Below are positions 22,807 to 32,379 of a stretch of DNA of 64,000 bases, in pieces. The notes under the pieces are model-generated. The model was given only the letters and a program-made list of their open reading frames with translations. It did not search any database and was not told where the DNA came from. The position numbers were made by a program, and so were the translations under genes. This DNA is from Malania oleifera (lineage: Eukaryota > Streptophyta > Magnoliopsida > Santalales > Ximeniaceae), in NCBI RefSeq assembly GCF_029873635.1, contig NC_080423.1, positions 89,077,191-89,141,190 of the forward strand. Reading direction: 5' to 3'. How positions within the stretch are numbered: position 1 is the first letter of the stretch; each line of letters begins with the position of its first letter.

Positions 22807-23638
22807 CCTCTCTTTCTTTCTTTTATTTACTTTTCTTTGAATCTTGGAATATTGAAGAAAGTTTAGTTTTTTTTTTTAATGTTATTGGAGTTTTCTTTCT
22901 TTTTGTTTAAGTTGAGTAATGTTGGGTATTTCATTATTGTTAAATTAATCTCTTTTTTTATCTAATTGATAGTTATTTTAATTTAGGATTCTTAATTAAA
23001 TTCAGATATTTTTTTTGTCGAAATTCGATTTAGTTAGGGTCTATCATTAGTAAAGGTTGTGTTTTTATTGTGTTCCGTTATTGTTTACGTTTTTTAAATT
23101 TCCGTTGAATTCATGTTTGCATTTAAATTGTGAGTCTTGATTTGATCTCTTAATTGTGTTAAAGGTTCAATTTTTAGTAGGTTTGGTTTTTTTTTTAGTA
23201 TGTGTCTAGTTTAGTTTCCATTGTGTGTTTTTAATTCCATGTTCTAGGTCGCCATTTTTAATTAACGCGTGTCCCGGTGTTTCCTTAAGTAGACTAGGAT
23301 TTTCATTATTGTTATTTTAATTCCATGTTTAAAGTTTCCATTTTTAGTTAGTATGATCTAGTGTTTCCTTAAGTAGACTAGGGTTTTCATTATTGTTATT
23401 TAATTCCATGCGTGATAGTTTTAGGACTTTAATTTGTGTTTTCATTTAAGTCTCCACAATCTTGAAAACCCGAATCTAAACTGAGTTCAGTACCTTTTTA
23501 ATTTCAATTGGAAGAAAGTAAAATTTGAGATTAAAACGCATTCCCTGAGGAGACGATCTAGCCCTTGAGCTTAATATTACACGATAGAACTCCTATACTT
23601 GGGATAGCTTTCGAGCTGCTCATTTTTCGAGTGAGTCA
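21920..23638 (+). mobile_element. Solo LTR E (Athila-type) in gag of element D
   Basis: A 1719-bp unit starting TGATTACGCACC and ending CGAGTGAGTCA, flanked by TGCAG at 21915-21919 and 23639-23643. Removing it restores the D gag reading frame exactly. It contains a CTT/TTC-rich tract at 22410-22500 and a CT microsatellite at 22766-22802, which produce long artefactual ORFs on both strands. The ATTCCCTGAGGAGACGAT text near its end marks the Athila-type LTR class. Confidence 0.9.
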
Positions 23639-24118
23639 TGCAGCAAGGTATGATGAAGGAACTATATGGAAAACAGCTGGAAGGCATGGACGACATGAGT
23701 TGGAAGGAGTTGGAAGTGAAGGTCGTGGCTACTATCAGACTTTTTCTGGCCGATGATGTGATATGTCACGTCTGGATGAGGAATCGTTGGTTGCAATTTG
23801 GATGAAACTAGAGGGTCGTTATATGTCTAATTCATTGACAAACAAGTTGTATATTAAGCAAAAACTTTATAGGCTTAAGATTGAGGATAGAGGGTTCGAA
23901 TCTAAATCAACACATCAAAGTATTCAATCAAATCATCAACAATCTGAAGTAGGTTGATGTGAAGTTCGAGGATGAAGAATAGGCGTTGTTGCTACTCAAT
24001 TCCCTACCTACGTTTCCTACATATGAGAATCTAGTTATGACTCTAACATATAGGAAAGAAACTCTAGAGTTAAACGATATCACAAGTGCCCTATTAACTA
24101 GTCCACCACTTTCAAATT
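23639..24118 (+). pseudogene. Element D gag, remainder
   Basis: Copia gag: QGMMKELYGKQLEGMDDM, VVATIRLFLADDV, then after a stop DEESLVAIWMKLEGRYMSN and LTNKLYIKQKLYRLKI, and after another frame break VKFEDE, LLNSLPTFPTYENLVMTL and ELNDITSALL. The zinc knuckle that should follow is missing, because sequence jumps at about 24118 to the protease C-terminal region. Confidence 0.8.
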
Positions 24119-25440
24119 AGTGAATTATAGTTATGTTCTGATAGGAGCTGATGCTTCATGCAAAGTTGTTGGAATGAGGAACATTAGAATCAAGATGTAT
24201 AATGGTGTGGTGAGGAAAATATATGATGTTAGGCACATACCTTAGTTGAGAAAGAATTTGATTTCATTGGGCACTTTAGATTGTAATGGGTCTAATTACA
24301 AGTCCGAAAGTGGGGTAATGAAGGTAAGTAAGGGAGTTCTAACCATAATGAAGGGGCAAAAAGTACTAGAGAATATCTATACACTGTTAGGTACCACAGT
24401 TGTAGGTGAAGCTACAACTATAGAGTGTGAGTCAGATAATACCATTTTGTGGCATTAGGGTGAGCGTGGAATGAAGGAAATTCACAAGAGAAATATTTTG
24501 AAGGGGGTGAAATCATGCAAACTAGATTTCTGTAGGTACCATATCCTTGGAAAACATAATAGGATCAAGTTCATGGTAGCTATGCACAAGGCGGAGGGAA
24601 TCCTTGATTACATTCATTTAGATGTTTAGGGGCCGATGAGAGTAGTGTCACGAGGACGGCATATGTACTTCATGAGTTTCATTGATGATTGCTCTTGAAA
24701 GGTCTAGGTATACTTTATGCAACACAAGCCAGAGACATTTGCCAAGTTTAAATTGTGGAAAACTACGGTGGAAAACAATACCAGGAGAAAGACTAAGTGC
24801 CTCAGGTCAGACAATGGCATAGAGTACACCAATTCAAGCTTTAGAGATTTGTGTGAGTAGCATAGCATAAAGAGACATTTCACAATACGAAAGACACCAC
24901 AATAAAATGGTGTGGCAGAAAGCATGAACCGAACCCTAACTAAAAGGGTTCGGTGTCTCAGGTTGAATGCTGGGCTCGCTAAGAATTTTTGAGTCGAGGT
25001 GGTAAGTATGGCTTGTTTCTTGGTTAACAAATCACCAAAAGCATCACAAGATGGGAAGTTGCTAAGGAGGTGTAGACAGGTAATGGGGTAGATTACTCTG
25101 GTCTAAAAGTATTTGGTGTCTAGCCTATGTGCGTGCACATTCTTGGTGAGGAGAGATCAAAACTTGAGGCGAAATCTAGACGGTGCATCTTTCAGGGATA
25201 TACAAAAGGGGGAAAAGGGTTCAAGCTTTGGGATTCGTCAGCAAACAAAGTGGTGATCAGTGGAGATGTGGCTTTTGATAAGAAAGCCATGTTGTAGCAT
25301 ATTTTAGAAGAATAAGAAAAATAGGTGCATGCAGAAAACTACAATGGAAATGAGCATGTTGTGCAAGTGGAGTTAGAGACACAAAGTAAAGATGATAATG
25401 GTTAGAATACAGGGAGTAAGGCTCAACTAACTAGAAGCAG
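24119..25440 (+). pseudogene. Element D protease tail, pre-integrase and integrase remnants
   Basis: NIRIKMYNGVVRKIYDVRHI and LRKNLISLGTLDCNG (24186-24300) form the protease C-terminal region. A degraded pre-integrase zinc domain follows at 24470-24570 (KSCKLDFCRYH). Integrase can be followed as LDYIHLDV, FIDDCS, LRSDNGIEYTNSSFRDLC and NGVAESMNRTLTKRVRCLRL, so the D, D and E positions of the catalytic triad are visible between stops. The protease active site is absent, lost in the same gap that removed the gag zinc knuckle. Confidence 0.75.
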
Positions 25441-25716
25441 CATTGTAGTATAGCTGTAGATTGACCCAAACACACTATCTGGCCACCGCCTAGGTACGAA
25501 TTGATGATCTAGTGTTTTATGCACTTATCAATAGCAGCGGGGATCCTACTACCTTTTAGGAGGCAGTGCATAGCCAAGAGAAAAGTAGTTGGATAGGCAC
25601 CATGGTTAAATAGATGGAATCACATCATAAGAACCAGACATAGGAATTAGTGGAGCTTCTAGCAGGGAAGAGAGCGATAGGATGCAGGTGGTGTATAGGA
25701 AGAAAGAAACGGTTTC

Positions 25717-25777
<61 letters not shown>

Positions 25778-26086
25778 TTCAAGGCTCAGTTGGTAGCAAA
25801 GGGTTGTTTGTAGAGGGAATGAGTTGATTCTAATGAAATCTTCTCACTTGTGGTCGAAAAAATTTCCATCAGAGTAGTGTTGGGATTGGGGGCGCATTAC
25901 GACATGCATCTTGAGCAGATTGACATAAAAATAGTGTTCCTCCATTTTGACTTGTGGGAGCTAATTTACATGTCATAACAATAAGAGTTTTGCCAACCTA
26001 GATAGAAGCACTTGGTTTGTAAGCAGAAGAAGTCACTTTACAGGTTGAAGCAGTCTCCGAAGTAGTGGTACAAATGGTTTGACTCC
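25441..26086 (+). pseudogene. Element D reverse transcriptase, N-terminal part
   Basis: The strings LVELLAGKRAIGCRWVYRKK (25650-25700) and, after the AG repeat, MFKAQLVAKGCL, VVLGLGAHYDMHLEQID and KQKKSLYRLKQSPK are the first RT blocks of a Tork/Tnt1-type copia. The YVDD box is not reached: T1 starts after KWFDS at 26087. Stops interrupt every few dozen residues. Confidence 0.8.
25719..25775. repeat. AG dinucleotide microsatellite in element D RT
   Basis: About 28 uninterrupted AG units, lying between the WVYRKK and MFKAQLVAKG blocks, where a short variable linker normally lies. Confidence 0.95.
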
Positions 26087-26452
26087 TGTAGACACCCCAA
26101 TTTTTACCAAGCAACTCCTAAGTAGACCTGGTAAAAGACAAGTTGACCTCGAGTCCTGAATAGTCCGTTTTTTGAAAAATAAGACCCTAATTCCCCAATC
26201 AAGTTCTCTTGATTTTAGGTAGTCAAACCCCTAAGATGTCAAAATTTTGGTTTAGAATTGAGTCATGTAAATGTTTAATTCAAGTCTTAGGTTTTAAAAC
26301 AAGTTGTCAGGTAGAGTCCTTGTCAATTTTAATTAATTTTTTAATTATTATTAGTTAAAAACTATGATCTTTGATACCACAATCATCACATAAACACAAC
26401 GGAATTAATTAAACAACCTCAAATACAATACTAGAGTTCTAGACTACCATCA
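26087..26452 (+). repeat. Tat element T1, truncated 5' LTR
   Basis: Begins TGTAGACACCCCAATTTTTA, nearly the same start as the LTRs of element C (43099 and 53877). It diverges afterwards and breaks off at the copia LTR fragment L. The preceding bases ACTCC would be the target copy; the partner end is outside the window. Confidence 0.65.
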
Positions 26453-26757
26453 TGTTAGCTTTGGTGTATTCCAAGAGTGGGGTGAATTGGGTATTTAAAA
26501 TTTATTCCTAGGTATGTCCAAATTAGCAGCAGTAATGCTTAACCTAGGGTCTGTCTATGCAATTATAAACCCAATCATTCCCAATAGTAAAATACAAATA
26601 TTCATATGCTAGAATTTAAAATGCGAAAATTAAAAGCATACACAAGAAATGTTATCAGGGCTCGGCCAAAGTGCCTACGTCCTCGCCTTGACTCACCAGT
26701 ATAAGGATTCCACTATAACTGACTTAACGGATGGAGCGGCATCGATTACAAAAAGGT
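26453..26757 (-). repeat. Fragment L: 3' end of a SIRE-like copia LTR
   Basis: On the plus strand it begins TGTTAGCTTTGGTGTATTCC, the reverse complement of the end of LTR F at 63908. It also contains GGGGTGAATTGGG and CCTACGTCCTCGCCTTG, signatures of SIRE-like LTR ends here. It breaks off in the LTR at about 26757 and runs straight into T1 gag, so a deletion removed the rest of L together with the T1 LTR end, primer site and gag N-terminus. Confidence 0.7.
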
Positions 26758-27420
26758 CAGGGAAGCCATCTCTTTGTTCATGGGCACATTGAAAGACCCC
26801 TACCATGGGCATCTTCTAGGAGCATTTCCCCATGACTGCATGGATATTTTGGTAACCAGAGGGAGGATTAAGGCAACCATCAAGGCAGGCTAGGCCAACA
26901 ACAGTAGCACTGAGGCTGGTCCAAGTAAGAAGTGGGCCAAAGGAAAGAAGGAGGAGGTAGCCCAGATGATGTAGGGGCACTTCAGTCAAAGAAGCTAGAA
27001 TCAGAGAGGCCATGACGAGTGGCCAAGAAGGAATTATGTTGTTGAATCAACAGTTAAACAAGAAGTGCATGTGGCAACGAGGCCGCAGTTTGTGGCTTCC
27101 GGGCCCAAACCGGCCCGTCCCAATGTACAAGAACATGAGGAAAATGTTCCCCGTAACTTACAAAGGATTGATCCCATTCCCATGACTTATGCAGAACTAT
27201 TTCCCAAGTTGTGAGAAAGAGGGATGGTAACAGTCATACCAAGGATCCCCGTCACCAACCCTCCCTAGCAGTGGTTTAACCCAGAGGCCCACTATGAGTA
27301 CCATGCAAATTCTCTTGGTCACTCCATTGACCGGTATTGGGCTTTTAAGTGTAAAGTACAAGCATTAAGAGATGCGGGATGGCTAACTTGTGATGACAAG
27401 TAGCCAAGAATCAAGGGGAA
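26758..27420 (+). pseudogene. T1 gag, C-terminal part
   Basis: VREAISLFMGTLKDPYHGHL and GAFPHDCMDILV correspond to the element C gag at 48895-48990. Further on come PIPMTYAELFPKL and the degenerate zinc-binding-like motif YEYHANSLGHSIDRYWAFK (27298-27352), where the C residues seen in C are Y and R. Stops are frequent. The N-terminal half is lost at the junction with L. Confidence 0.8.
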
Positions 27421-27984
27421 CCCCATGCCCGACCACGGGGGAAACAATATTGGAATGATAAAGAAAAAATCCAAGGGAATCCTGGAGGAAGATCTTGATC
27501 GAATGACCCTATACTAGGTGTATTGCGAGCTCATGGAAGTAGGTCTAGTAGAACAAGGGGCCACTTTCCAGAAGGCACACTTTGCGTGTGCTAGACTTCA
27601 TAGAGAAGATCCGTACAACAGTGTGAAACTTTACGAACTTTCTTGTGTAAGTTGCTTGATCGCAAGTGTGTGGAGATTGACTTTATTTATAAGGTCAGTG
27701 AAAAATCAGCTATTGAGGACAACGAGCCGGAGCATCCCAATATATACGCCGACCCTTCACAACCGTTGTAAGAAGGACCCTCTATACCCCTGAAGTGCCG
27801 GCTTGCCTGGTAATTTCCACTCCCCAACCATTCCCTTATCAAACTGACAAAGCAATGCCTTGAAAGTATGATTGTAAGGCTCATGTTGAAGGAGGCACAA
27901 ACAATGTAGTGGGATTAAAGGGGGTAACTCACAGTGGGAGAGTGTACGCGCCAGAATGATTGGTGAAAACGAGTTCAAAAAAGG
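27421..27984 (+). pseudogene. T1 gag-protease linker region
   Basis: A weakly conserved connecting region of a Tat polyprotein. Acidic text such as AIEDNEPEHPNIYADPSQP can be read at about 27713-27770. Frameshifts are common, and no domain is visible. Confidence 0.5.
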
Positions 27985-28635
27985 TAGGAGAAAAAAGAAA
28001 AAGCCTTAAGAAGCCCATTCCACCACAAGAGGTAGAAGAGTTCCTAAAGCTGATAAAACACAGCGAGTATAGTATAGTTGATCAGCTAAACAAAATGTCA
28101 GCACATATCTCCATTTTGTCCTTACTATTAAACTCAGAAGTCCACTGAGAAGCCCTACTGAAGATACTCAACCACGCACACATTCCTTAGGATATCAATG
28201 TCGACAACTTCAACCATGTAATTGGGAGTCTAGCTGCAACCAATTACATAACTTTCGTTGATGAGAAAATTCCGTCAGAAGGAAGGAGGCATAACAAGGC
28301 GCTGCATATATCTGCCAGATGCAAAGATCACATGATAGTGCAGGGTTTTAATTGACAAAGGGTCCTCACTCAATGTCATGCCCATGATCACATTACAGAA
28401 TTTGCCCATGGACTTCTCATATTTTAGACAGAACAACTTGGTGGTGAGAGCCTTCGATGGAACTCGTCGGGAGTCGGTGGGGGTTATTGAAATCCCTATG
28501 CAAATTGGGTCAATAATTTTTGACGTTACATTCCAAGTCATGGTTATCACTCCATTATATAGTTGCCTATTGTGGAGGCCCTAGATTCATAACACTGGAG
28601 TAGTTTCATCTTTGTTGCATTAGAAGGTAAAGTTT
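27985..28635 (+). pseudogene. T1 aspartic protease region (Tat type)
   Basis: EEFLKLIKHSEYSIVDQLNK and HISILSLLLNSEVH (28036-28146) are the conserved stretch before the Tat protease. The active site at about 28350 reads LIDKGSSLNVMP, with the catalytic D kept but the usual N or S changed to K. It continues as LVVRAFDGTRRESVG and TFQVMVITPLYSCLLWRP (28378-28584). The enzyme would process the gag-pol polyprotein. Frameshifts and stops separate the blocks. Confidence 0.8.
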
Positions 28636-29100
28636 GTGGTAGAAAGCAAGTTGATTTGTGTATATGGCGAGGCATATGTAATAATCACCAAGCTCTCCTC
28701 CACTCTTTACGTGGAAGTTGCAAAGGAAGCACGAGAAGATTCATTTTGGGCTTTCGAAATTATTAATGCCATAACCATGATGGAACGATCTCTCATTCCT
28801 CAACCCTGGATTTCCTCCATAACAAGCATGATGACTTCTGAAATGATCAAACAAGGGTACTTTCCAGGAAAGGGACTAGGAAAACACCTGGAGGGGATCC
28901 CAAGACCACTACGACTTGAAAAATCAAAGGATAGATATGACCTTTGTTACATGCCCACTGCTGTGGATCGAAGGAAGAGGGCAGCAGAGAAGAAGTTGCA
29001 GAGAATGGAGAGACTCACCAGCGAAGTGAGTGCCCAGTGGGCATCAGATGTCCTGCTTATTGATCAGACTTTCATGAAAAAAAAATCAATCCAAACTTGA
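28636..29100 (+). pseudogene. T1 G-patch-containing linker after protease
   Basis: A 154-residue open stretch with a G-patch-like block (IKQGYFPGKGLGKHLEGIPR, about 28846-28905) and a basic tail (RRKRAAEKKLQRME). Tat/Ogre polyproteins often carry such a block between protease and RT; G-patches are RNA-binding glycine-rich motifs. It is the longest uninterrupted piece of T1. Copia B begins 30 bp downstream. Confidence 0.75.
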
Positions 29101-29130
29101 GGCAAAGATGAAGCAGCTAAGCATCTCGAT

Positions 29131-31241
29131 TGTTAGCTTTACCATGATCCCAAAAGGGGGGGGTGAATTGGTACTTTTAAAAATTTATGCCCTAGGTGAG
29201 TATCCTAACAGCAGTATATTCACAACCCTATGGTCAATCAAGTGCAAGTAAAGTAAGTCAATTATTATATGTATCAGAAATTAAATAATGCAATTTAATT
29301 AACTACATATGCACCAGAAATCAGTAAAGAGGAGTGAAACGCAGAAATGTTGTCGAGGTTTGACAAATTGCCTACGTCCCCATCTTGGCTAATAAGCACA
29401 AGGATTACCACTATACTTGGTCACTTAAACGGGTGGAGCAGCACCTAAACAAAACAGGTCAATTAGCACATGACTGACCTCAACCTTTACAAACAATCCT
29501 TGCCGTGCTGGATTACCGCCCCCTCAGGCCACACCTGGAAATACAATAGTATTCTCTCAAAATGAAATTGGTACAGTGATTATGCTTTCATGTAAAGGAG
29601 ATATGTACCCAATATGAACAATCACATACACCACCAAATGATGAAGTAAGCTCAATGTGGTATAAGATATCTACTCTCAAATATATTTGCAGTTGTTGTA
29701 ATCAGTTTGTGAGAGCGCAAATAATACAATTTTTGTATCACACAATATATTCAATCACAATGCTCAAACAAAGATAATGGCAACACTTCAGAAATCTCAA
29801 AAAATGATATTTCTCAATATATAAGCCTCAAAAGATGTATAGATTTTATTTGCAAAAACGAGTTTGATCTTTGTGTTCAAAAATAATATCACTCAAGGAA
29901 TATTGCAACAAAGATCTTTAAAGCATAAACAAATATCTCCTCAATAATTTTTCTCAAAATAAAAGCACACGAGATATTTGAAAATGATTTGAAAATATTT
30001 TTTGCAACCAAAGTCAAATAAGAACTTCTTAAGATATTGCAATGATAGTGCAATACTCAGAAGCTCAAGTGAAGTCTTCTTAGGAAAGACTTATTAATAA
30101 AGTCCCCTAAGAACACTTGAGGTCTTGCTTTCAAACAAAATAATATCAAACAAGCATAAACTTAAGAGAGCAAACCTTATAGAACAATAACACTCAATTC
30201 AAACTTACACAGATTTTTGGCAAAATGGCAAGGTAAGTATGAGCGTAGGATACTTAAAAGTGTGAGAGAATGAATTTGAAATTCAGAAAAAAAATCACTA
30301 ATCAAGTTTTCTAATCTTGTACTAATCATTTCAAATAAAGGGGTATATATAAAGTTCCCCCTGATTATGGTCGTCGAAGACATATAAGGAATTATTATAA
30401 TTTTTTTAATATATTTTAATTAAATTAACCCCCGTTTAAAAATATTAACCACGGTAAAAATATTGGGGCAACCCGAGAGTATCTTTTGACCGAAGGAAGT
30501 TCGGTTGATCGAGTTGCTTTAAGTTCGGTCGACCGGGTATTAATTGAACTACAAGTTTAGTCGACCAAACATGGAGGTTCCAAGGCAATTTTCCATTTTA
30601 GCGTGGTTCAGTCGATCGGGAGGATTTGAACTTCATAGTTTGGTCGACCGGATACTTGCGTTCTCACACGTGGGAACTCGATTGACCAGGGCGTTGGCAT
30701 GCAATCTGGGCATGGTCGACCATAAGATCAAATAGTTGACTCCTAGGGAGTTCGGTTGACCGGGTGAGAATGAACTAGGTAAGTTCGGTCGATCTGGCAG
30801 TAGTCAAAGTGTTGACTCAATCCCGATTCGGTCGACCGAAAGGATTATGTACTTTCAAGTACGGTCAACCGAACATGCATATTTAGTGCATTTCAGTCCT
30901 ATTTAATCATGCAATCACCTTATCCATTTAGTCATACATATATATGCACCTGTGAGTGTCCTAGGGTCATTTTTAGGTATTTTTTGTTTGAGCTTACCTC
31001 ACATAACATGCAAGTGATGTATACAATTATTACAAGTCAGACCCTATTTACTATTACAAACCCATAATGAATATATAAATTAAAATACAACATTAATAGG
31101 GTCTTGAGGTGCCTTCAACTTCAACTCCTTGTGCCATCTTCTTGACTTGCCAGCTGTATACCTGCACATATCCTCAAACATGCATCAAATACAACAGGTA
31201 TTTGTCATTATCAAAATCGGGCGTGACCTATAAGGTCAACA
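29131..31241 (-). repeat. Element B 3' LTR
   Basis: A 2.1-kb LTR, minus strand from TGTTGACC (31241) to GCTAACA (29131). A TATA box (TTTATATATACCCC) lies at about 30342-30355, and a dozen degenerate GGTCGACCG palindromes lie upstream of it at 30480-30870. The U5 side carries the CCTACGTCC motif (29371) and the GGGGGGGTGAATTGG text next to the end. The polypurine tract AAAAAGGGAGAGAA (31255-31242) abuts it. Confidence 0.85.
30480..30870 (-). repeat. Array of GGTCGACCG-type palindromes in U3 of LTR B
   Basis: About twelve degenerate copies of TTCGGTCGACCG, spaced roughly 25-50 bp apart with no fixed period. Clear copies are near 30522, 30559, 30642, 30713 and 30829. The array ends about 125 bp upstream of the TATA box on the coding strand. 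Confidence 0.75.
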
Positions 31242-31738
31242 TTCTCTCCCTTTTTGATGATAAAAAATACATCATGCAAAAAAATGTGAGTATAACCATA
31301 AATGGCTCCGCCTAACAATATGCATTAAGTGCAGCCTAATTCCAACCCAATTTTTTGGCAACAACAAAAAGGGTCATAAAAATTATAGTTCTAGGCAATG
31401 GGTAAAACTCATTTTTATACATAATAAGTTTGGAAAATTTTCGGCAGAGTGCCATTTGAAAATAGGGCTTTCCAAAACAAATCTTGTATAAAAAGTTTTG
31501 AGTTTATAAAACCTAGCAATTTACCTACAACTACTCAAATAGTTCCAGTATTATCAATGCAATAAAACATAAATACCATTATCATCATGAAGTAGATATG
31601 AGAATTATGCGTCACAAATAATAATCAATTTTCACAAAGTCTAATCCACTAAAAAATATCAACAGTAATATTAGTTAGACTTCTAAAATTTATTTGAAAG
31701 CTCCCCCTAAATTTATGCAAACTATGAAATATTTAGGA

Positions 31739-32374
31739 AGCATCTCTGCTATGCATTAGACCTAACTCACGTCTAATTTGTATGAACCTATCTTCTAGAA
31801 GTGATTTAGTGAAGATGTCCGCCCATTACTCATTAGTGCATACAAACTCAAGGACCATATCTCCTTTCTGCACATCATTACGAAGGAAGTGATGTCTAAT
31901 CTCAATGTGTTTAGTTCGTGAATGTGAGATAGGATTTTTAGAGATGTTTATTGCATTAGTATTATCACATTTTATCGGTATTGTGTTGTAGTGCAATCCA
32001 AAATTCATAAGTTGTTGTTTCATATAAAGAGTTTGAGCACAACAACTTCTAGCCGCAATATATTTTGCTTCAGCTGTGAATAAGACAACTGAGTTTTGTT
32101 TCTTGGAGAACCAAGAAACAAGAGATTGTCGTCAATAGTGACAAATGCCGCTGGTAGTCTTTCTATCAACCTTACTACCGACAAAGTCAGCATCAGTATA
32201 ACTCAGAATCTCAAGTGTAGTATGCTTAGGGTACCATAAGCCTAACTCTATAGTTCCAACTAGATACCTAAGGAATCGTTTAACCACTCTTAGATGGGAT
32301 TCCTTAGGAGCATCTTGAAACCTAGCACACATACACACACTAAACATAATATCAGGCCTACTAGCAGTGAGATA
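31739..32374 (-). pseudogene. Element B RT C-terminus and RNase H
   Basis: The minus strand continues from the A insertion with LTASRPDIM-type text (degraded), then FSVCMCARFQDAPKESHL and ILSYTDADFVGSKVDRKTTS, the first RNase H block with its catalytic D. Next come LVSWFSKKQN, a TAEAKYIA block (K where E is usual), IPIKCDNTNAINISKNPISH and EIRHHFLRNDVQKGDMVLEF, with a stop before the final WADIFTK. It degrades the RNA strand during reverse transcription. Several stops are present. Confidence 0.85.
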
Positions 32375-32379
32375 TAGAA

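Larger units (their letters stand above)
21223..26086 (+). mobile_element. Element D: Tork/Tnt1-like Ty1/copia element, 5' part
   Basis: The 5' LTR, primer site, gag, protease and pre-integrase remnants, integrase and the first part of RT are present in the normal copia order. Gag is split by solo LTR E. The RT is cut at 26087 by Tat element T1, so the 3' half would lie beyond the right end of the window. D is the outermost, hence oldest, element of the right-hand nest. Many stops show it is dead. Confidence 0.85.

Noticed and set aside
22312..22910. ORFs of 139 and 197 codons on opposite strands
   Set aside because: Created by CTT and CT repeats within solo LTR E; low-complexity K/R and S/F/L translations with no conservation.
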